In this document: positions 11,929 to 24,098 of the stretch, one piece after another
Numbering within the stretch: the first letter of the stretch is position 1
How the letters are laid out: every line of letters begins with the position of its first letter
Made by a program: the position numbers and the translations under genes
Notes under the pieces: generated by a model
What the model was told of the DNA's origin: nothing
The model's input: only the letters and a program-made list of their open reading frames with translations
The model's database searches: none
Assembly: GCA_947247005.1 (NCBI GenBank)
Contig: OX365955.1
Coordinates: forward strand, 134,001-198,000
DNA from: Spisula solida
Taxonomy: Eukaryota > Mollusca > Bivalvia > Venerida > Mactridae
Direction of reading: 5' to 3'
DNA: 64,000 nt

Positions 11929-12451
11929 TAAAAGGAAAATGTGCGTTTTTCTGCATTTTCCTTCAACAGTGATACCTTTCGATGCTGCTTGTCAACAAAT
12001 GAGGAAAGATCAGAGAAAATGACCACATTGGGGCTTTGAAATAAACATTCCACTGCTTAAAATTGTTCACTTCAAGTGATCACATAAATATATACAGAAT
12101 AATCATGGAAAACTTACCGTCATCCAAAATCGATTTCAACTTTTACTTTCTTTTCTCGCGAAGTAGGGGGCTATATCCGCTGTACGGTGTCTAATACCTG
12201 GTATTATTCAGATATATTTTTAGAACTGAACATCCTCCTGGTATTGAACATAAATGTCCTAAGTCCAATTTTCAGAAAAAATAATCAACAAATATACAAA
12301 CCTAAATTGATAGAAGTGCTGTACAGAGTATGATATATATATCGTACAAGTGTTTGATCGAAAGTGTCTTCTGACAAAGTCCTTACAAAACTGTACTATA
12401 ACCCAACAAATTGGCCGAGGCAAATCCGAGGATAATTTGTTGTTCGTCCAT
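11929..12451. other. No gene seen
   Basis: AT-rich DNA with no recognisable domain. Confidence 0.35.
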
Positions 12452-12670
12452 ACAATATAACCCTTGTAAGAAGACACTTTTGATCAAAAACTAGTTCTAT
12501 ATCTGACTTATACTCCGACAAAAATAACATGATCACCATAGAGACAATATAACCCTTGTAAGAAGACACTTTTGATCAAAAACTAGTTCTATATCTGACT
12601 TATACTCCGACAAAAATAACATGATCACCATAGAGACAATATAACGCTTGTAAGAAGACACTTTTGATCA
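12452..12670. repeat. 92-bp tandem repeat, about 2.4 copies
   Basis: CAATATAACCCTTGTAAGAA recurs with 92-bp spacing (TGATCAAAAA at 12481 and 12573, TGATCA at 12665). Copies are almost identical, so the expansion is recent. The third copy is cut by the next repeat after TGATCA. Confidence 0.85.
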
Positions 12671-14600
12671 ACAAGAGCTGTCCACGAACAGCGCGCTCCA
12701 CTATTCGCAGCGCCATGCTAGGATAGTACATGTACAATCATTTTATGTTCAAAACAAAATGCTTCATAACAGCAGCATTACCCTCTGCTGTGTAGAGGTT
12801 GGGGCGTCTAAGTCAAAAAGGGGGATAATTTGGACAAATTATGTAGGACCGTTACCTACTCATGTGTAGGTCCTCTAGGTCATGATGGTAAACAAATAAG
12901 CATTTCTTAGTCCAAAACGGGGCGTAATTTCAACAAAATGCTAAATAGTTATCTTCTCCTGAGTAGGGGTTGGGGTCATGATGGTGAACAAGTATGCAAA
13001 GTATCAAAGTAATATATCAATTCACTTTGAAGATATAAGGAGTTAAAAAAACCTGTACCTAAACTTTAACATTTGCATTTCCAAGTCTAAAAGGGGGCAT
13101 AATTTCAACAAAATGCTTGATAGAGTTATCTACTACCCCTGTGTAGGGGTTGGGGTCATGGTGGAGAACAAGTATGCATAGCATTATGCGAATGCACTTT
13201 GAAAATATTAGAGGTCAAAAAACCTGTACCTAAACTTTAACATTGTTCACCATCATGGTGGAGAACAAGTATGCATAGCATTATGCGAATGCACTTTGAA
13301 AATATTAGAGGTCAAACAAGACTGCGTTCAATAAACGCTTATGCCCCCATGGAAGCCTTGTCCATAACAAAGCTAAGTCAATCAGGGGCCGTAATTCTGT
13401 TTAATGTTGGATAGTGTGGAGAATGTTCATATACAATATCCATGCAATTATAAAAGCTTTGTAGCAAGCCATATTAATGCTAGAAGAAACGGTCAATTTG
13501 GGTTAACCAAGAATTTGGCCTTTTAATAAGTCTTAAAGTCGAAATTAGGTCAAGGTGAAGGTCAAAATGAGGTAAGGTGATACAGGCGTGTGGAGAGTGT
13601 TCATATACAACATCCATGCAAGTATGAATGCTTTGTAGCAAGCCATATTAATGCTAGAAGAAACGGTCAATTTGGGTTAACCAAGAATTTGGCCTTCAAT
13701 AAATCTAAGTCCAAAATTAGGACAAGGTGAAGGTCAAAATGGTGTTAAGTAATACAGGCGTGTGGAGCATGTTCATATACAACATCCATGCAAGTATGAA
13801 AGCTTTGTAGCAAGCCTTATTAATGGTAGAAGAAACGGTCAATTTGGGTTAACCAAGAATTTGGCCCTTCAGTAAGTCTAAGTCCAAAATTAGGTCAAGG
13901 TGAAGGTCAAAATGGGGTCAGGTGATACAGGCGTGTGGAGAGTGTTCATATACAACATCCATGCAAGTATGGAAGGTTTTTAGCAAGCCATAATAATGCT
14001 AGAAGCAACAGTCAATTTGGGTTAACCAAGAATTTGGCCCTTCAATAAGTCCAAAATTAGGTCAAGGTGAAGGTAGCAAGCCATAATAATGCTAGAAGAA
14101 ACTGTCAATTTGGGTTAACCAGGAGGGACGGACGAACGGACGAACAGGTGAATCACTATATGCCTCCCAATCTATCGATATGGGGGCATAACAACCTGCT
14201 GACACTAAGTTGAAAAACGGGGCATTATTTCACCAAAATGCTTGATAGAGTTACCTACCCCTGTTTACGGGTTTGGGTCATGATGGTGGTATCAAAGCAA
14301 TATGTCAATGCACTTTGAAGATATTAGAAGTTAAAAAACCTGTACCTAAACTTTAACATTTGCATTTCCAAGTCCAACAGGGGGCATAATTTCAACAAAA
14401 TGCTTGATAGAGTTACCTACCCCTGTGTAGGGGTTGGGGTCATGATGGAGAACAAGTATGCATAGCAATATGTGAATGCACTTTGAAAATATTAGAGGTC
14501 AAAAAACCTGTACCTTAACATTAACATTTGCACTAAGTTGAAAAAGGGGGCATAATTTCACCAAAATGTTTAATAGAGTTACCTACCCCTATGCATGAAA
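12671..14600 (+). repeat. Dispersed repeat starting ACAAGAGCTGTCC, with nested insert
   Basis: Begins ACAAGAGCTGTCCACGAACA. The interior repeats units with GGGGCATAATTTCA, CCTACCCCTGTGTAGGGGTT, CATGATGGAGAACAAGTATG and CCTGTACCTAAACTTTAACA. It is interrupted at 13314-14190. The right end is not clean; the last unit fades near 14600. Confidence 0.7.
13314..14190 (+). repeat. Nested repeat with TATGCCCCCAT inverted ends, 173-bp units
   Basis: Starts CAAGACTGCG...TATGCCCCCATGG and ends ATATGGGGGCATA. It splits the outer repeat after AGGTCAAA. About four internal units are marked by GTGTGGAGA at 13415, 13588, 13760 and 13933 (173-bp period), with GGTTAACCAAGAATTTGGCC in each. A GGACGGACGAACGG tract precedes the right end. 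The TATGCCCCC/GGGGGCATA ends recall those of the 4016-4590 repeat. Confidence 0.75.
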
Positions 14601-15658
14601 ATATTTATAAATATTTTTCAAACAGGTTCGTGTAAAAGACGCTTCTAATAGATCTTAAACTGTTTTATGAAAGTTTAGACAATGCATTTGGTTTATATAT
14701 GTATTGATATCTAAAAAACAATGCAATGTTGTATTGAAGTGATACTTAATGGCATCACCAATGGTCATGAAAAGATATGGAAAACATTATAGATATAGCC
14801 ACTATTTGGACAATGTATATAATTAGGTTTCTTGCAATTGATTGACAATTTGCACAATATATGTTTCAAGCTTTATAAATAGTTTGTAGTTTTGTTTCAA
14901 TTGCTACTGATAATTAATACTGTAAAATTGTTGAATTTAGATGAATTTTGCTCCCATTTCTGTGGTTACAAGGAAAAAGCCATTGTTGTGTAATTGTTGG
15001 GGGTGTAGATACGTCATGAAGATTGGATTTTTAATTTAGTTCAATCAAAACATTGATTTAAATTTAAAACCACAAATTTTATGTTTTTACAGTAATGCAG
15101 CCATATTAATTCATGCTGTGTGTTTTACAAAGTTCTAGCTCCATATCTTAGGCTTTAGGCAATCAGTTGTTATGTTGTTTATTCAACTGTTTGTTACACG
15201 GATTTGTCAGATTTCGTCTAATTGACCACTTATGACAATTATTATTTTTCATCAAGCCTATGGCTTTCACATGTACATTTAGCATATCCGTCAGGTATTG
15301 TAGCAGGCCAGATTCCGGACATCAGCCAACGTTATCAGCCAAGGCCATTTTTTTGCATATTATACAAAAAAAAAGATTATTTGTGATTTATGAACATGCT
15401 TTACGCATTACTTTAGCATATTTTCGATAATATATCAATTTATATCACTGTACTTTGTGTATTTTAGTAGCATAAGAACATTTTACGTATTGAGGGATAA
15501 GTTATTTTTCTTAACACTTGACAAACAGTGTTACAATACATTGCTTCTTCATTGAGTCAACCTTGTTATAACCTTGTTACAGAACAGAACAGAAAATTAA
15601 GTGTAAAGCTGAGCTACCCTGGAGTAATATATCTTATTTTCAATAATATCTTATTTTT
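14601..15658. other. AT-rich stretch, no gene seen
   Basis: Read on both strands; nothing supportable apart from general AT richness. Confidence 0.35.
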
Positions 15659-17130
15659 AGCTCTCCTGTCACAAAGTGACAGAAAAGGCTTTTGTGATCA
15701 CTCTTCGTCCGTCTAGAATTTACTTGTGTAGACACTAGAGGTCACAGTTTTAGCCCAATCATTATGAAACTTGGTCGATATTGGTTTGTCCGGGGTCAAA
15801 AACTAGGTCGCGAGGTCAAATCATAGAAAAATCTTCTGTAGTCACTAGAGGTCACAATTTTGGCCTGATCTTTATGAAAGTTGGTCAAAATGATCATCTC
15901 AACAAAATCTAGGTCAAGTTCGATATTGGGTCATCCGAAGTCCAAAACTAAGTCACAAGGTCAAATCATAGAAAAACATTGTGTAGTCACTAGAGGTCAC
16001 ATTTTGGTCTAATCTTTATTGCGCTTGCTCAAAATGATCATATCAACAAAATCTAGGTCAAGTTCGATATTGGGTCATACAAGGTCAAAAACTAGGTCTC
16101 AAGGTCAAATCATAGAAAAAACTTGTGTTTTCACTTGAGATCACAATTTTGGTCTAATCTTTATAAACTTGGTCAAAATGATCATCTTAAAGAAATCTAG
16201 GCCAAGTTTGATATTGGGTCATCTGGGGTCAAAAACTAGGTCACAAGGTCAAATCATAGAAAAAACTTGTGTATTCACTTGAGATCACAATTTTGACCTA
16301 ATCTTTATGAAACTTTGCCAGAATGATCATGTCAACAAAATTTAGGTTAAGTTCTATATTGGGTTATCCGGGGTCAAAAACTAAGTCACAAGGTCAAATC
16401 ACAGAAAAAACCTTGTGTAGTCACTTGACGTCACAATTTGGACCTAATCTTTATGGCACTTGGTCAAAATGATCATGTTAATAAAATCATGGTCTAGTTT
16501 GATATTGGGTCATCTGGGGTCAAAAACTAGGTAACAAGGTCAAATCATAAAAACAATTTGTGTAGTCACTAGCGGTCACAATTTTGGTCTTATCTTTATG
16601 AAACTTGGTAAAAATGATCATCTTAACACAATCTAGGTCAAGTTCGATATCGGGTCATCTGGGGTCAAAACAAGGTCACAAGGTCAAATCATAGAAACAC
16701 CTTGTGTAGTCACTAGAGGTCACAATTTTAATCTTATCTCAACAAACAAAATCTAGGTCAAGTTCGATATTGGGTCATCCGGGTCAAAAACTAGGTCACA
16801 ATTTCAAATCTTAGAAAAACCTTATGCAGTCCCTAGAGGTATAATTGTTGGTCTTATCCTTATTAAAGTTGGTCACAATGATCATCTCAGCAAAATCTAG
16901 GTGAAGTTCGATATTGGGTCATCTAGGGTCAAAAAGTTGATCACAAGGTCAAATCATAGACAAAACTTGGCTTAAACTTCAATATGCCAATTGGTCTATG
17001 TGATGTAATTTACAAGATTGCTTTATAAGACATTATGAAAACCTTGTACATGCAATAGAGACTACCATTAGGAGATCTGCATGAACTGCTAGGACAGGTG
17101 AGCGACCTATGGTCCTTTGGGCCCTCTTGT
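15659..17130 (+). repeat. AGCTCACC dispersed repeat, copy 3 (longest)
   Basis: Left end AGCTCTCCTGTCACAAAGTG; right end GGTCCTTTGGGCCCTCTTGT. About nine internal tandem units carry CACTAGAGGTCACAATTTTG, ATCTAGGTCAAGTTCGATAT and AAGGTCAAATCATAGAAAA. This copy shows the complete family structure best. Confidence 0.88.
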
Positions 17131-17290
17131 TATATTATACTGAACTATTGTTTTTTATAGTCCCAAATGCATAATGTTTATTAATGAGACTCTTTAAGTA
17201 TAATTCTTTACTTTAGCAAAACAGTGAAACGTATGTGCCCATTGTTCAGCTGGAATACAAGTTAGACTACCTCAGTGTTAACAATTAACC

Positions 17291-17589
17291 AGCCAGTCAC
17301 ACTTGTAGTCATGTATGTCTATTATTCATTCAAATGGTATATTATGGGTATCAGTGTGTAACATGTCGTCAATTTTCCATTCTTTTTAGAATTCCAATAA
17401 CCTTTTAACCTCAACAGATTTCGAAGCGATCATTTGATTGGTTAGACTGGATGTCGCGTCATCCATAGTTGTTCAGTCGTGAAAGCTCAGCTCAAAATAC
17501 CTTAGCTACACGCTGATACCCGTAATATAACATTTGAGTGAATAAATTGAATAAATTAAAAAAAATACGGCTAGTTATGTGACAGGCAC
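17291..17589. mobile_element. MITE copy A, ~90-bp inverted termini (GTGCCTGTCACA family)
   Basis: The left arm (TCACACTTGTAGTCATGTAT ... GGTATATTATGGGTATCAG) is complementary to the right arm (CTGATACCCGTAATATAACA ... TAGTTATGTGACAGGCAC). The same element recurs at 41757-42428, where the ends are better preserved. Confidence 0.7.
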
Positions 17590-17675
17590 CCCAATTTCCG
17601 TTATTCACTTGTCTTGATAAAAGATGAGAAGGTTGAATTGACGGGGGGGAGTATATGGGTACGTGCTGGCTGCCT

Positions 17676-18028
17676 ATGTGTTGGAGAATTCGGATGTTGA
17701 CATAAAATGATAGGATAGGAAATGTACTTGGATAGAAACCTACAAGCATGTATCGGTGTATCTTATGTTTGATTGTTTTATTTGACTGATCAACATAATG
17801 TTATACTATTGCTTGCTTAGTTAATATCGTCTTGCATTTACTACGGCATCTTAGATGGATGAATGGACATCTAGCAATTTTGAAGGATATAATGAAGAAT
17901 TTTACTTTGCTGAGATACTTCAAAATCAACTGTTGGAGAATTCGGATGTTGACATTGGATTATAAGATAGGAAATGTCCTTGGATAAAGACTTACAAGCA
18001 TGGATCGGTTTATCTTATGTTTGATTGT
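17676..18028. repeat. Local duplication of about 100 bp
   Basis: TTGGAGAATTCGGATGTTGA ... TTATGTTTGATTGTT appears at about 17680-17780 and again at 17932-18028. The second copy is immediately interrupted by AGCTCACC copy 4. Confidence 0.75.
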
Positions 18029-18029
18029 T

Positions 18030-18430
18030 AGCTCACCTGTCACAAAGTGACAGAGTGACCTTTTGTGATCACTCGCCGTCGTCCGTCCGTCGTCCGTCCG
18101 TCAACAATTTGCTTGTGTAGACACTAGAGGTCACAATTTTGGCCTAATCATTATGACACTTGGTCACAATGATCATATCAACAAAATCTAGGTCAAGTTT
18201 GATATTGGGTCATTTGGGGTCAAAAACTAGGTCACAATGTCAAATCATAGAAAAACCTTGTGCAGTCACTAGAGGTCACAATTTTGACCCAATCTTTATG
18301 AAACTTAGTCACAATGGTCATCACAACAAAATCTAGGTCAAGTTCGATATTGGGTCATCCGGGTCAAAAACTAGGTCACAAGGTCAAATAATAGAAAAAC
18401 CTTGTGCAGTCACTAGGTCACAATTTGTTT
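18030..18430 (+). repeat. AGCTCACC dispersed repeat, copy 4, broken by LINE 3' end
   Basis: Normal left end AGCTCACCTGTCACAAAGTG and two to three units, then it stops abruptly within a unit (GGTCACAATTT) where the 3' end of the old minus-strand LINE begins. The rest of the repeat was not found beyond 31.1 kb. Confidence 0.8.
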
Positions 18431-19400
18431 TTATATCTATTCATTTTCATGAAAGCATGTTACATAAAATAGTCAAAATACAACATATAACATCATGAAA
18501 TATAGTGGCATAGCATTTAAAACAAAAAGAAGGTACATAATTAAGTTTAAAATTTTTATGGGACAGGAGAGTGAATATAGAATAGGTAGGGTCGTATATG
18601 TGAGAATACTCATTATTTTGATATTTTTCGTTACTGGTGAGGCTAAAAAAGCGAAAAGAAAAGCTTAAGCAACCCACAATAGAAAGAAAGAATTTTTATT
18701 AAATAGCAAAGTTGTTTAGAGATGTGGGTGTTCCATTGGATACAGTTGATATTGGCACCTTAATTTGGAAATAAAAGCTCTGAACTATTTTCAAATATTG
18801 GTAGCATGCTTAAACACGTATTTTGTTAAGAAAAAAGGAATTCAAAAAGATCAATGACATCTGATGAGTGGTATTTAACATGCATGAAAAATATGGCAAG
18901 AAAAAATTGGGGAGCAAAACAGAAGATGGGGGAGCATTTCATATTGCAATAAGCATATTATCTAATTATTTACTTCATTATGTGTCAAGTGTCCGTGTTA
19001 TGGCTGCTAATGGAGACCATAATTTTTCAAACTTGTGTATATTAAATGTTTTAAAAGCATTAATTCTTTCTGCTTTGTAATAGGTGAGCACTCGTTTTTT
19101 AAAATCCTCGATGTTAGGGATAGATAAATTCCTTTTACATTGATAAATATAATATTTTGCTACAATCAGAATTTTATTTATGGCAGCTTGGCCCTTGTTT
19201 CCAAGAAGTATGTTATGTTTTGTCCAACTAAAGTTTAGATTACAGTTTCTGTTTAACCAACCAGCGATAGTTTCCCAAAACATATGGGTAGTATCACAGC
19301 TATGGAATAGATGAAGGATAGTTTCAGGTGAAGGATTACAGAAACTGCATAAATCGTTATCGCGTAATCCCATTTTATATAATAGGCGGTATAATAGTCA
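18431..19400 (-). pseudogene. Old Tx1/L1-like LINE: C-terminus and 3' UTR
   Basis: On the minus strand, a segment ending at 18978 reads MGLRDNDLCSFCNPS ... HLFHSCDTTHMFW. The CX2C...HX4C motif is the C-terminal zinc domain of L1/Tx1-type ORF2 proteins. The frame just upstream (about 19370-19400) gives LYRLLYKMGL, a typical lead-in to that domain. Below 18978 lies the 3' UTR, ending in ATAAAAACAAA near 18428, consistent with an A-rich LINE tail. This is the 3' end of the element whose RT is at 30249-31090; frameshifts show it is dead. Confidence 0.75.
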
Positions 19401-20730
19401 ACCTTCCTCTGTGTATGTACTGTCCACTTAATAGTATAATTGGAAAAAATACAAAAATATTTGGCCACTGTGCCTTTTGTTAAACTTTATTAGTTTTGTA
19501 TGTGCCATTCTGCAAATTCGTTGTCCAGCACAAGGCTGCTTCGTATCTTTCAAAATTGCATATACTCAGTGTCTGTTGTGGATTGTCCTTGTGGGGTATG
19601 TTTTGTCCGGTTGTTAATTTCTTACCAACTGGCTCTTATTCCGTTTTAGTTTGACTGACTTAAGCAGCAGACTTTCGGGATTGGATGCCCGGTTTTGTAT
19701 TACATGTTCCTGTGCTAGTTTCTTATGTATGTTCCGCGCCTTTTCGAGTGAAGTTGTGTATGTATTTTCTGTGCCTTTTGTACTCGCGTGTCCCGCGGTT
19801 TCTGTTGGGGTCGGTGCTACTTCCGATAGTTTCGTATTTTGTTTAATTATTATAATATGGGTTTGTATCTGGATTTAAACGCCAATTCCGTTTACAATCG
19901 AGTTTTTCATTTTTAAATAATCGATAATTTGCCATAATTTCTCAGTATTTAATTTTTTGACCGGGGCCAAAAGGAGCTAGGAGTTTACTATTTATTCGTA
20001 TTTGCCGGTTGTCCTCTTAATATTTCGTCCCCGCGATTCGCATCCTACCGGGTTCGTTCATGAGTCTATGTACAGCTGTTGTCGCAGAGTTTGCGATAGT
20101 TTTGTTCGGGGTTATAAGTGACATTGTTCTTTATGTATGCTCCGTTACATTATAAACCTGGTTTGATAAATACCATAATTATATCCCTGGTATGATGTAA
20201 TATTGTCATTATATTTCGTACTGTAGTATGCTCCGTCTGCTCCGTTGTAGTATAAACATATTTCCGGTAGTAACTTAAAATAGGTTGACATGTTTATTTG
20301 CGGTAACTTTGTTGTTATTGCATGTACTATTACAGTTTGCTCCGTCTGCTCCGTTCTTTCATAAACTTGTCATGTGTCATATCCAGTATCACGGATTTTA
20401 CGAGTATGGTTTGGCGGGAAGCCTCAGTATATATAGCACCGTAACCATTGCCATGCGCCGCTTAACTTCATTAATATCTTTAATCAGACGGACACATGTC
20501 GTTTTAATTTGAACTGTGAATTTCATTTTGGATGTTAAAATAATTATTTTTGTGAACTTAAAAAAGTGTGTTATTTGTAAAATTAAATTTAAAAATTGAA
20601 TATTCGAGTTGTTGTTTTGTAAGATTACTTCAGTGTGGAAAGAACCATCAGGGCGGACGTGAAAACTTCACCACAGCTGTGGAGTTATGGATGTAGTGTT
20701 CTGTCCCCTGAGGTCATTTAATGTAGTTTT

Positions 20731-20862
20731 AAGTCCCCTACCGGTTTTTGACCGAAGGGGACTATTGGTTTGCCATCTGTCCGTCAGTTTTGGTTCTGAC
20801 GGAAATTGTGGTTGATATGGCAACAGACACATTGACAATAGCTTTAAACCGGTAGGGGACTT
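20731..20862. mobile_element. 132-bp MITE with 17-bp inverted ends
   Basis: AAGTCCCCTACCGGTTT at the left (20731-20747) is the exact complement of AAACCGGTAGGGGACTT at the right (20846-20862). Internal GACCGAAGGGGAC and GTCCGTCAG...CTGACGG add secondary structure. It is non-coding. Confidence 0.8.
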
Positions 20863-20939
20863 CTGTATTGCTTGCAATTCTTAATGACTTGTTCAGTACG
20901 TCATATCTCGATTTATTCAATTACGTCATTTTACTTAAT

Positions 20940-22060
20940 GAAACTGGGTCACTCGTTTTAAGGTTTTCAGATTTTTTGTTGCTGAAATCGGGCCTTTCAA
21001 CGTTTTAATACTGTTACTTAACTTTTGAGACTGAAGGCTGCTAAAACTATGTAGTTCAGCAGTTTTACTGTTGTTACTAGGTCATTCAGCGTGGGCTTTC
21101 TGTCTTTTGTTTGCTGAATCTTTTCTATTCAGTTTTTAAACAATGAGACAAGGGGCGTTTAATTTTCTTGGTCGGTAGTGTGTTGGGCACTTCTTCGTTT
21201 CAAGATTTCTTACAGCTAAATTGGGGCAATATAGTCCTTTTGCCGTGGAAACTGGGTCATTCAGCTAGTTAGTAGGTCATCCGACTATACGGGCCTTTCT
21301 ACGTTTTAATACTGTTATTTAACTTTTGAGACTAAAGGCTGCTATAACTATGTAGTTCAGCAGTTTTACTGTTGTTACTAGGTCATTCAGCGTGGGCTTT
21401 CTGCCTTTTGTTTGCTGAATCTTTTCTATTCAGTTTTTAAACAATGAGACAAGGGGCGTTTAATTTTCTTGGTCGGTAGTGTGTTGGGCACTTCTTCGTT
21501 TCAAGATTTCTTACAGCTAAATTGGGGCAATATAGTCCTTTTGCCGTGGAAACTGGGTCATTCAGCTAGTTAGTAGGTCATCCGACTATACGGGCCTTTC
21601 TACGTTTTAATACTGTTATTTAACTTTTGAGACTAAAGGCTGCTATAACTATGTAGTTCAGCAGTTTTACTGTTGTTACTAGGTCATTCAGCGTGGGCTT
21701 TCTGCCTTTTGTTTGCTGAATCTTTTCTATTCAGTTTTTAAACAATGAGACAAGGGGCGTTAATTTTCTTGGTCGGTAGTGTGTTGGGCACTTCTTCGTT
21801 TCAAGATTTCTTACAGCTAAAGCGGGGCAATATAGTCCTTTTGCCGTGGAAACTGGGTCATTCAGCTACAAATGTAGTTAGTAGGTCATCCGACTATACG
21901 GGCCTTTCTACGTTTTAATACTGTTATTTAACTTTTGAGACTAAAGGCTGCTATAACTATGTAGTTCAGCAGTTTAACTGTTGTTACTATGTCATTCAGC
22001 GTAGGCATTCCGCCTTTTGGTTGCTGTATCTTTTCTACCGGGTCATTCAGCTAGTTATAA
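20940..22060. repeat. 301-bp tandem repeat, about 3.6 copies
   Basis: GGGCCTTTC(T/A)ACGTTTTAAT recurs at 20990, 21291, 21592 and 21900 (periods 301, 301, 308). Copies 2 and 3 are nearly identical. Each unit includes GGTCATTCAGCGTGGGCTTT and ACAATGAGACAAGGGGCGTT. The last copy is partial and diverged. Confidence 0.9.
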
Positions 22061-22260
22061 TTTATTATACTTTTCGACGGCTTGGACTTGGGCGGATCTG
22101 CGCTTGTTTAGTTGGGCATTGTGCTTTGTGTGTTTTTAATGTTTTCTGTGCTCGGCTGGTTAAGTTGAGTGCTGCCTTCCCTGTCTGACTTAATATACTC
22201 TTTTTGTTCCTAAAATCCTGTGGTTAATTTTGTATTGAAACCATTGCAGTTTTGGCTCTT

Positions 22261-22867
22261 TTGTTGTTGTGAACGATGTTTTATTAATTAATTTCCAATT
22301 TAACACATTACTGTTTAAATCTACTTCCCATTTTATTTTTCATTTTGGAGTAGTGTCCGTAGTATTTAAAATGTCATAGAAAATTCTCCATCCTTGATCT
22401 GAACGGCATAATATTTTTAGTACTAATTAAAGATTTGGATTTGGATTGTTTATTCCCTGGTGTGGTATTCCAATTGTATTAAAAAATGTTCTGAATGAAT
22501 GGATGATATTTGAATATTGTAGAAAGTTTGAAGCCACTGAATATTTTTGTTGAAATTCTTTGTAAGTGTAGAAGTTACCATTGCTGTTCATGAAATCGTT
22601 TATAAAAATGATGCCTTTATTAACGAATGGTTTGCTGAAAAAAGATTTACCAGCTATTTTGAAATTTTTATTATTCCAGACTGGCATTGACAGAAATTCT
22701 TGCCAATAATTTACTGTATAAGATTCACATAAGGAGACATAACTTGTCCAGACATTTTTCCAGAATTCATTTCGAAGATTATCAATTTTGTTTTTAACAA
22801 AATCCGCACCAAATTTAATATAGGAATCGTAAAAAGGACATATTGTTTTTATTAGATTCAAGTAGTT
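22261..22867 (-). pseudogene. Old Tx1/L1-like LINE: post-RT region, cut by a younger LINE
   Basis: A minus-strand frame between 22861 and 22427 contains SMPVWNNKNFKIAGKSFF, NKGIIFINDFM and YTYKEFQQKY, the W-N...KG...DL...F pattern of the region between RT and the terminal zinc domain in Tx1-like ORF2. The next stretch, down to 22260, continues the same homology after a frame change (QGWRIFYDILN, KWKIKWEVD). The upper end is the insertion site of the 22868-28676 element, marked by AGATTCAAGTAGTT. Confidence 0.75.
22854..22867. repeat. Left target-site duplication of the full-length LINE
   Basis: AGATTCAAGTAGTT, identical to 28677-28690 across 14 bases. Removing the element restores the continuity of the old LINE. 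Confidence 0.92.
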
Positions 22868-23024
22868 TTGAAATACGTAAGCGACACTACCAAGGTTGTG
22901 TTTTGCACGTGTCTCCTAAAAAACTTCGAATAAATTACGAAAACGGATATATAAATATGTTTCAATAAGTGTAAATTGAACGGAATATATATGGACATAG
23001 ATAAAAATTTGGATATATAAAAAT

Positions 23025-24098
23025 ATGGAAGTAAATATGTCGGAAAATAACAATCAAGTACGTGATAGTGATACCAATGAGAAACAAAATGGCGTCCCAT
23101 TGGTATTTTTTCAAGAACGTGAACTATTCGGTGATAAAAAACCAGATCAAGATTTGTGGCTTAAGCATGAGGAGCTATACACTAGTATATCGCATGTCAT
23201 TGAACCTACGCATCTTACAGGGCTCCAGAGAGTTAGGGGTATGTGGCGTATATATGTTGAGACTTTAGATGACAAAGTTGACCTAGTTTCGGCTGGGGTC
23301 ATTTTACGGGGTAAACGTCTACCCATATTAAGTACCAACCCATTACGACTCGATGGTGAAAATACTGTTCGCATCAGAGTGAAAGACATACCGCTTTCAG
23401 TTGATGACGGTACTATTACACACACTCTTATTCGCAGAGATATTGAAGTGATATCAGCTTACCGCGAGAAACTACGCATTGGCGGTAAACTCACGAACTG
23501 CGACACTGGTGACCGTGTGATAATTGTTAAAGCCTCATCCATGAACACTCCTTTGAATAGATTCATGACTTTTGGTAAATTCAAAGCAACCGTCTTCCAT
23601 CGCGGCCAAATTAAGAAACAGTCTAAATGTAGCAAATGTCTACAAGTTGGTCATACAAATGCTATGTGCGAAAACGACTGGGTATGCACTCAGTGCAATG
23701 AATCCGGTCATAAGCGGAGCGATTGTGACGCTATTAGCAGACACACCGAGAGCGACATCGATGAATCGGAATGCTCCGATGATGGACGGAAAACAGTGAG
23801 TGACACTGAATTTCACACGCGGAAAACATCGACCGTTGTATCCAATGCTGTCAGTACTTCTGAGTATCGTGAAACTCGTGCTACGGACAAATACAAACCA
23901 AAGCCAAAGAAAACTAACACGACACAGATACACGGACAACAGACTATGATCAAATTCGTGCTCAATACTCCTGATAGTGACACGAAAACTCCAAATAAAC
24001 AATCATCGATACACGTTGTTCGTTCTCCACCTACACCGGCTGAAGAACTACACGATGAATCAAAGAAACAACGAAAATCAAACGACAAATATAAATGA
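23025..24098 (+). CDS. LINE ORF1 protein, zinc-knuckle RNA-binding, 357 aa
   Basis: ORF1p is expected to coat the element RNA in a cytoplasmic ribonucleoprotein. Two adjacent CCHC knuckles are present, C202-C205-H210-C215 and C221-C224-H229-C234, both CX2CX4HX4C. The preceding 200 residues include TVRIRVKDIPLSVDDGTI and are consistent with the N-terminal domain of zinc-knuckle ORF1 proteins of Tx1-like elements. The C-terminal 120 residues are charged and Ser/Thr/Lys-rich, likely disordered. The start is the first ATG after the 5' end, with a second at codon 5. There is no signal peptide or membrane segment. Family identification rests on the knuckles and on the neighbouring ORF2. Confidence 0.85.
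   Translation: MEVNMSENNNQVRDSDTNEKQNGVPLVFFQERELFGDKKPDQDLWLKHEELYTSISHVIEPTHLTGLQRVRGMWRIYVETLDDKVDLVSAGVILRGKRLPILSTNPLRLDGENTVRIRVKDIPLSVDDGTITHTLIRRDIEVISAYREKLRIGGKLTNCDTGDRVIIVKASSMNTPLNRFMTFGKFKATVFHRGQIKKQSKCSKCLQVGHTNAMCENDWVCTQCNESGHKRSDCDAISRHTESDIDESECSDDGRKTVSDTEFHTRKTSTVVSNAVSTSEYRETRATDKYKPKPKKTNTTQIHGQQTMIKFVLNTPDSDTKTPNKQSSIHVVRSPPTPAEELHDESKKQRKSNDKYK

Larger units (their letters stand above)
19401..22260. other. Foreign insertion in the old LINE, origin unknown
   Basis: LINE coding sequence stops near 19400-19500 and resumes near 22260, so these 2.8-2.9 kb are an insertion or rearrangement. They contain GT-rich unclassified DNA with recurring CTCCGTCTGCTCCGTT phrases (about 20140-20360), a 132-bp MITE and a 301-bp tandem array. 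No protein domain was recognised. Confidence 0.6.

Noticed and set aside
23640..24088. Minus-strand open frames opposite LINE ORF1
   Set aside because: Shadows of the real sense ORF, without domains.
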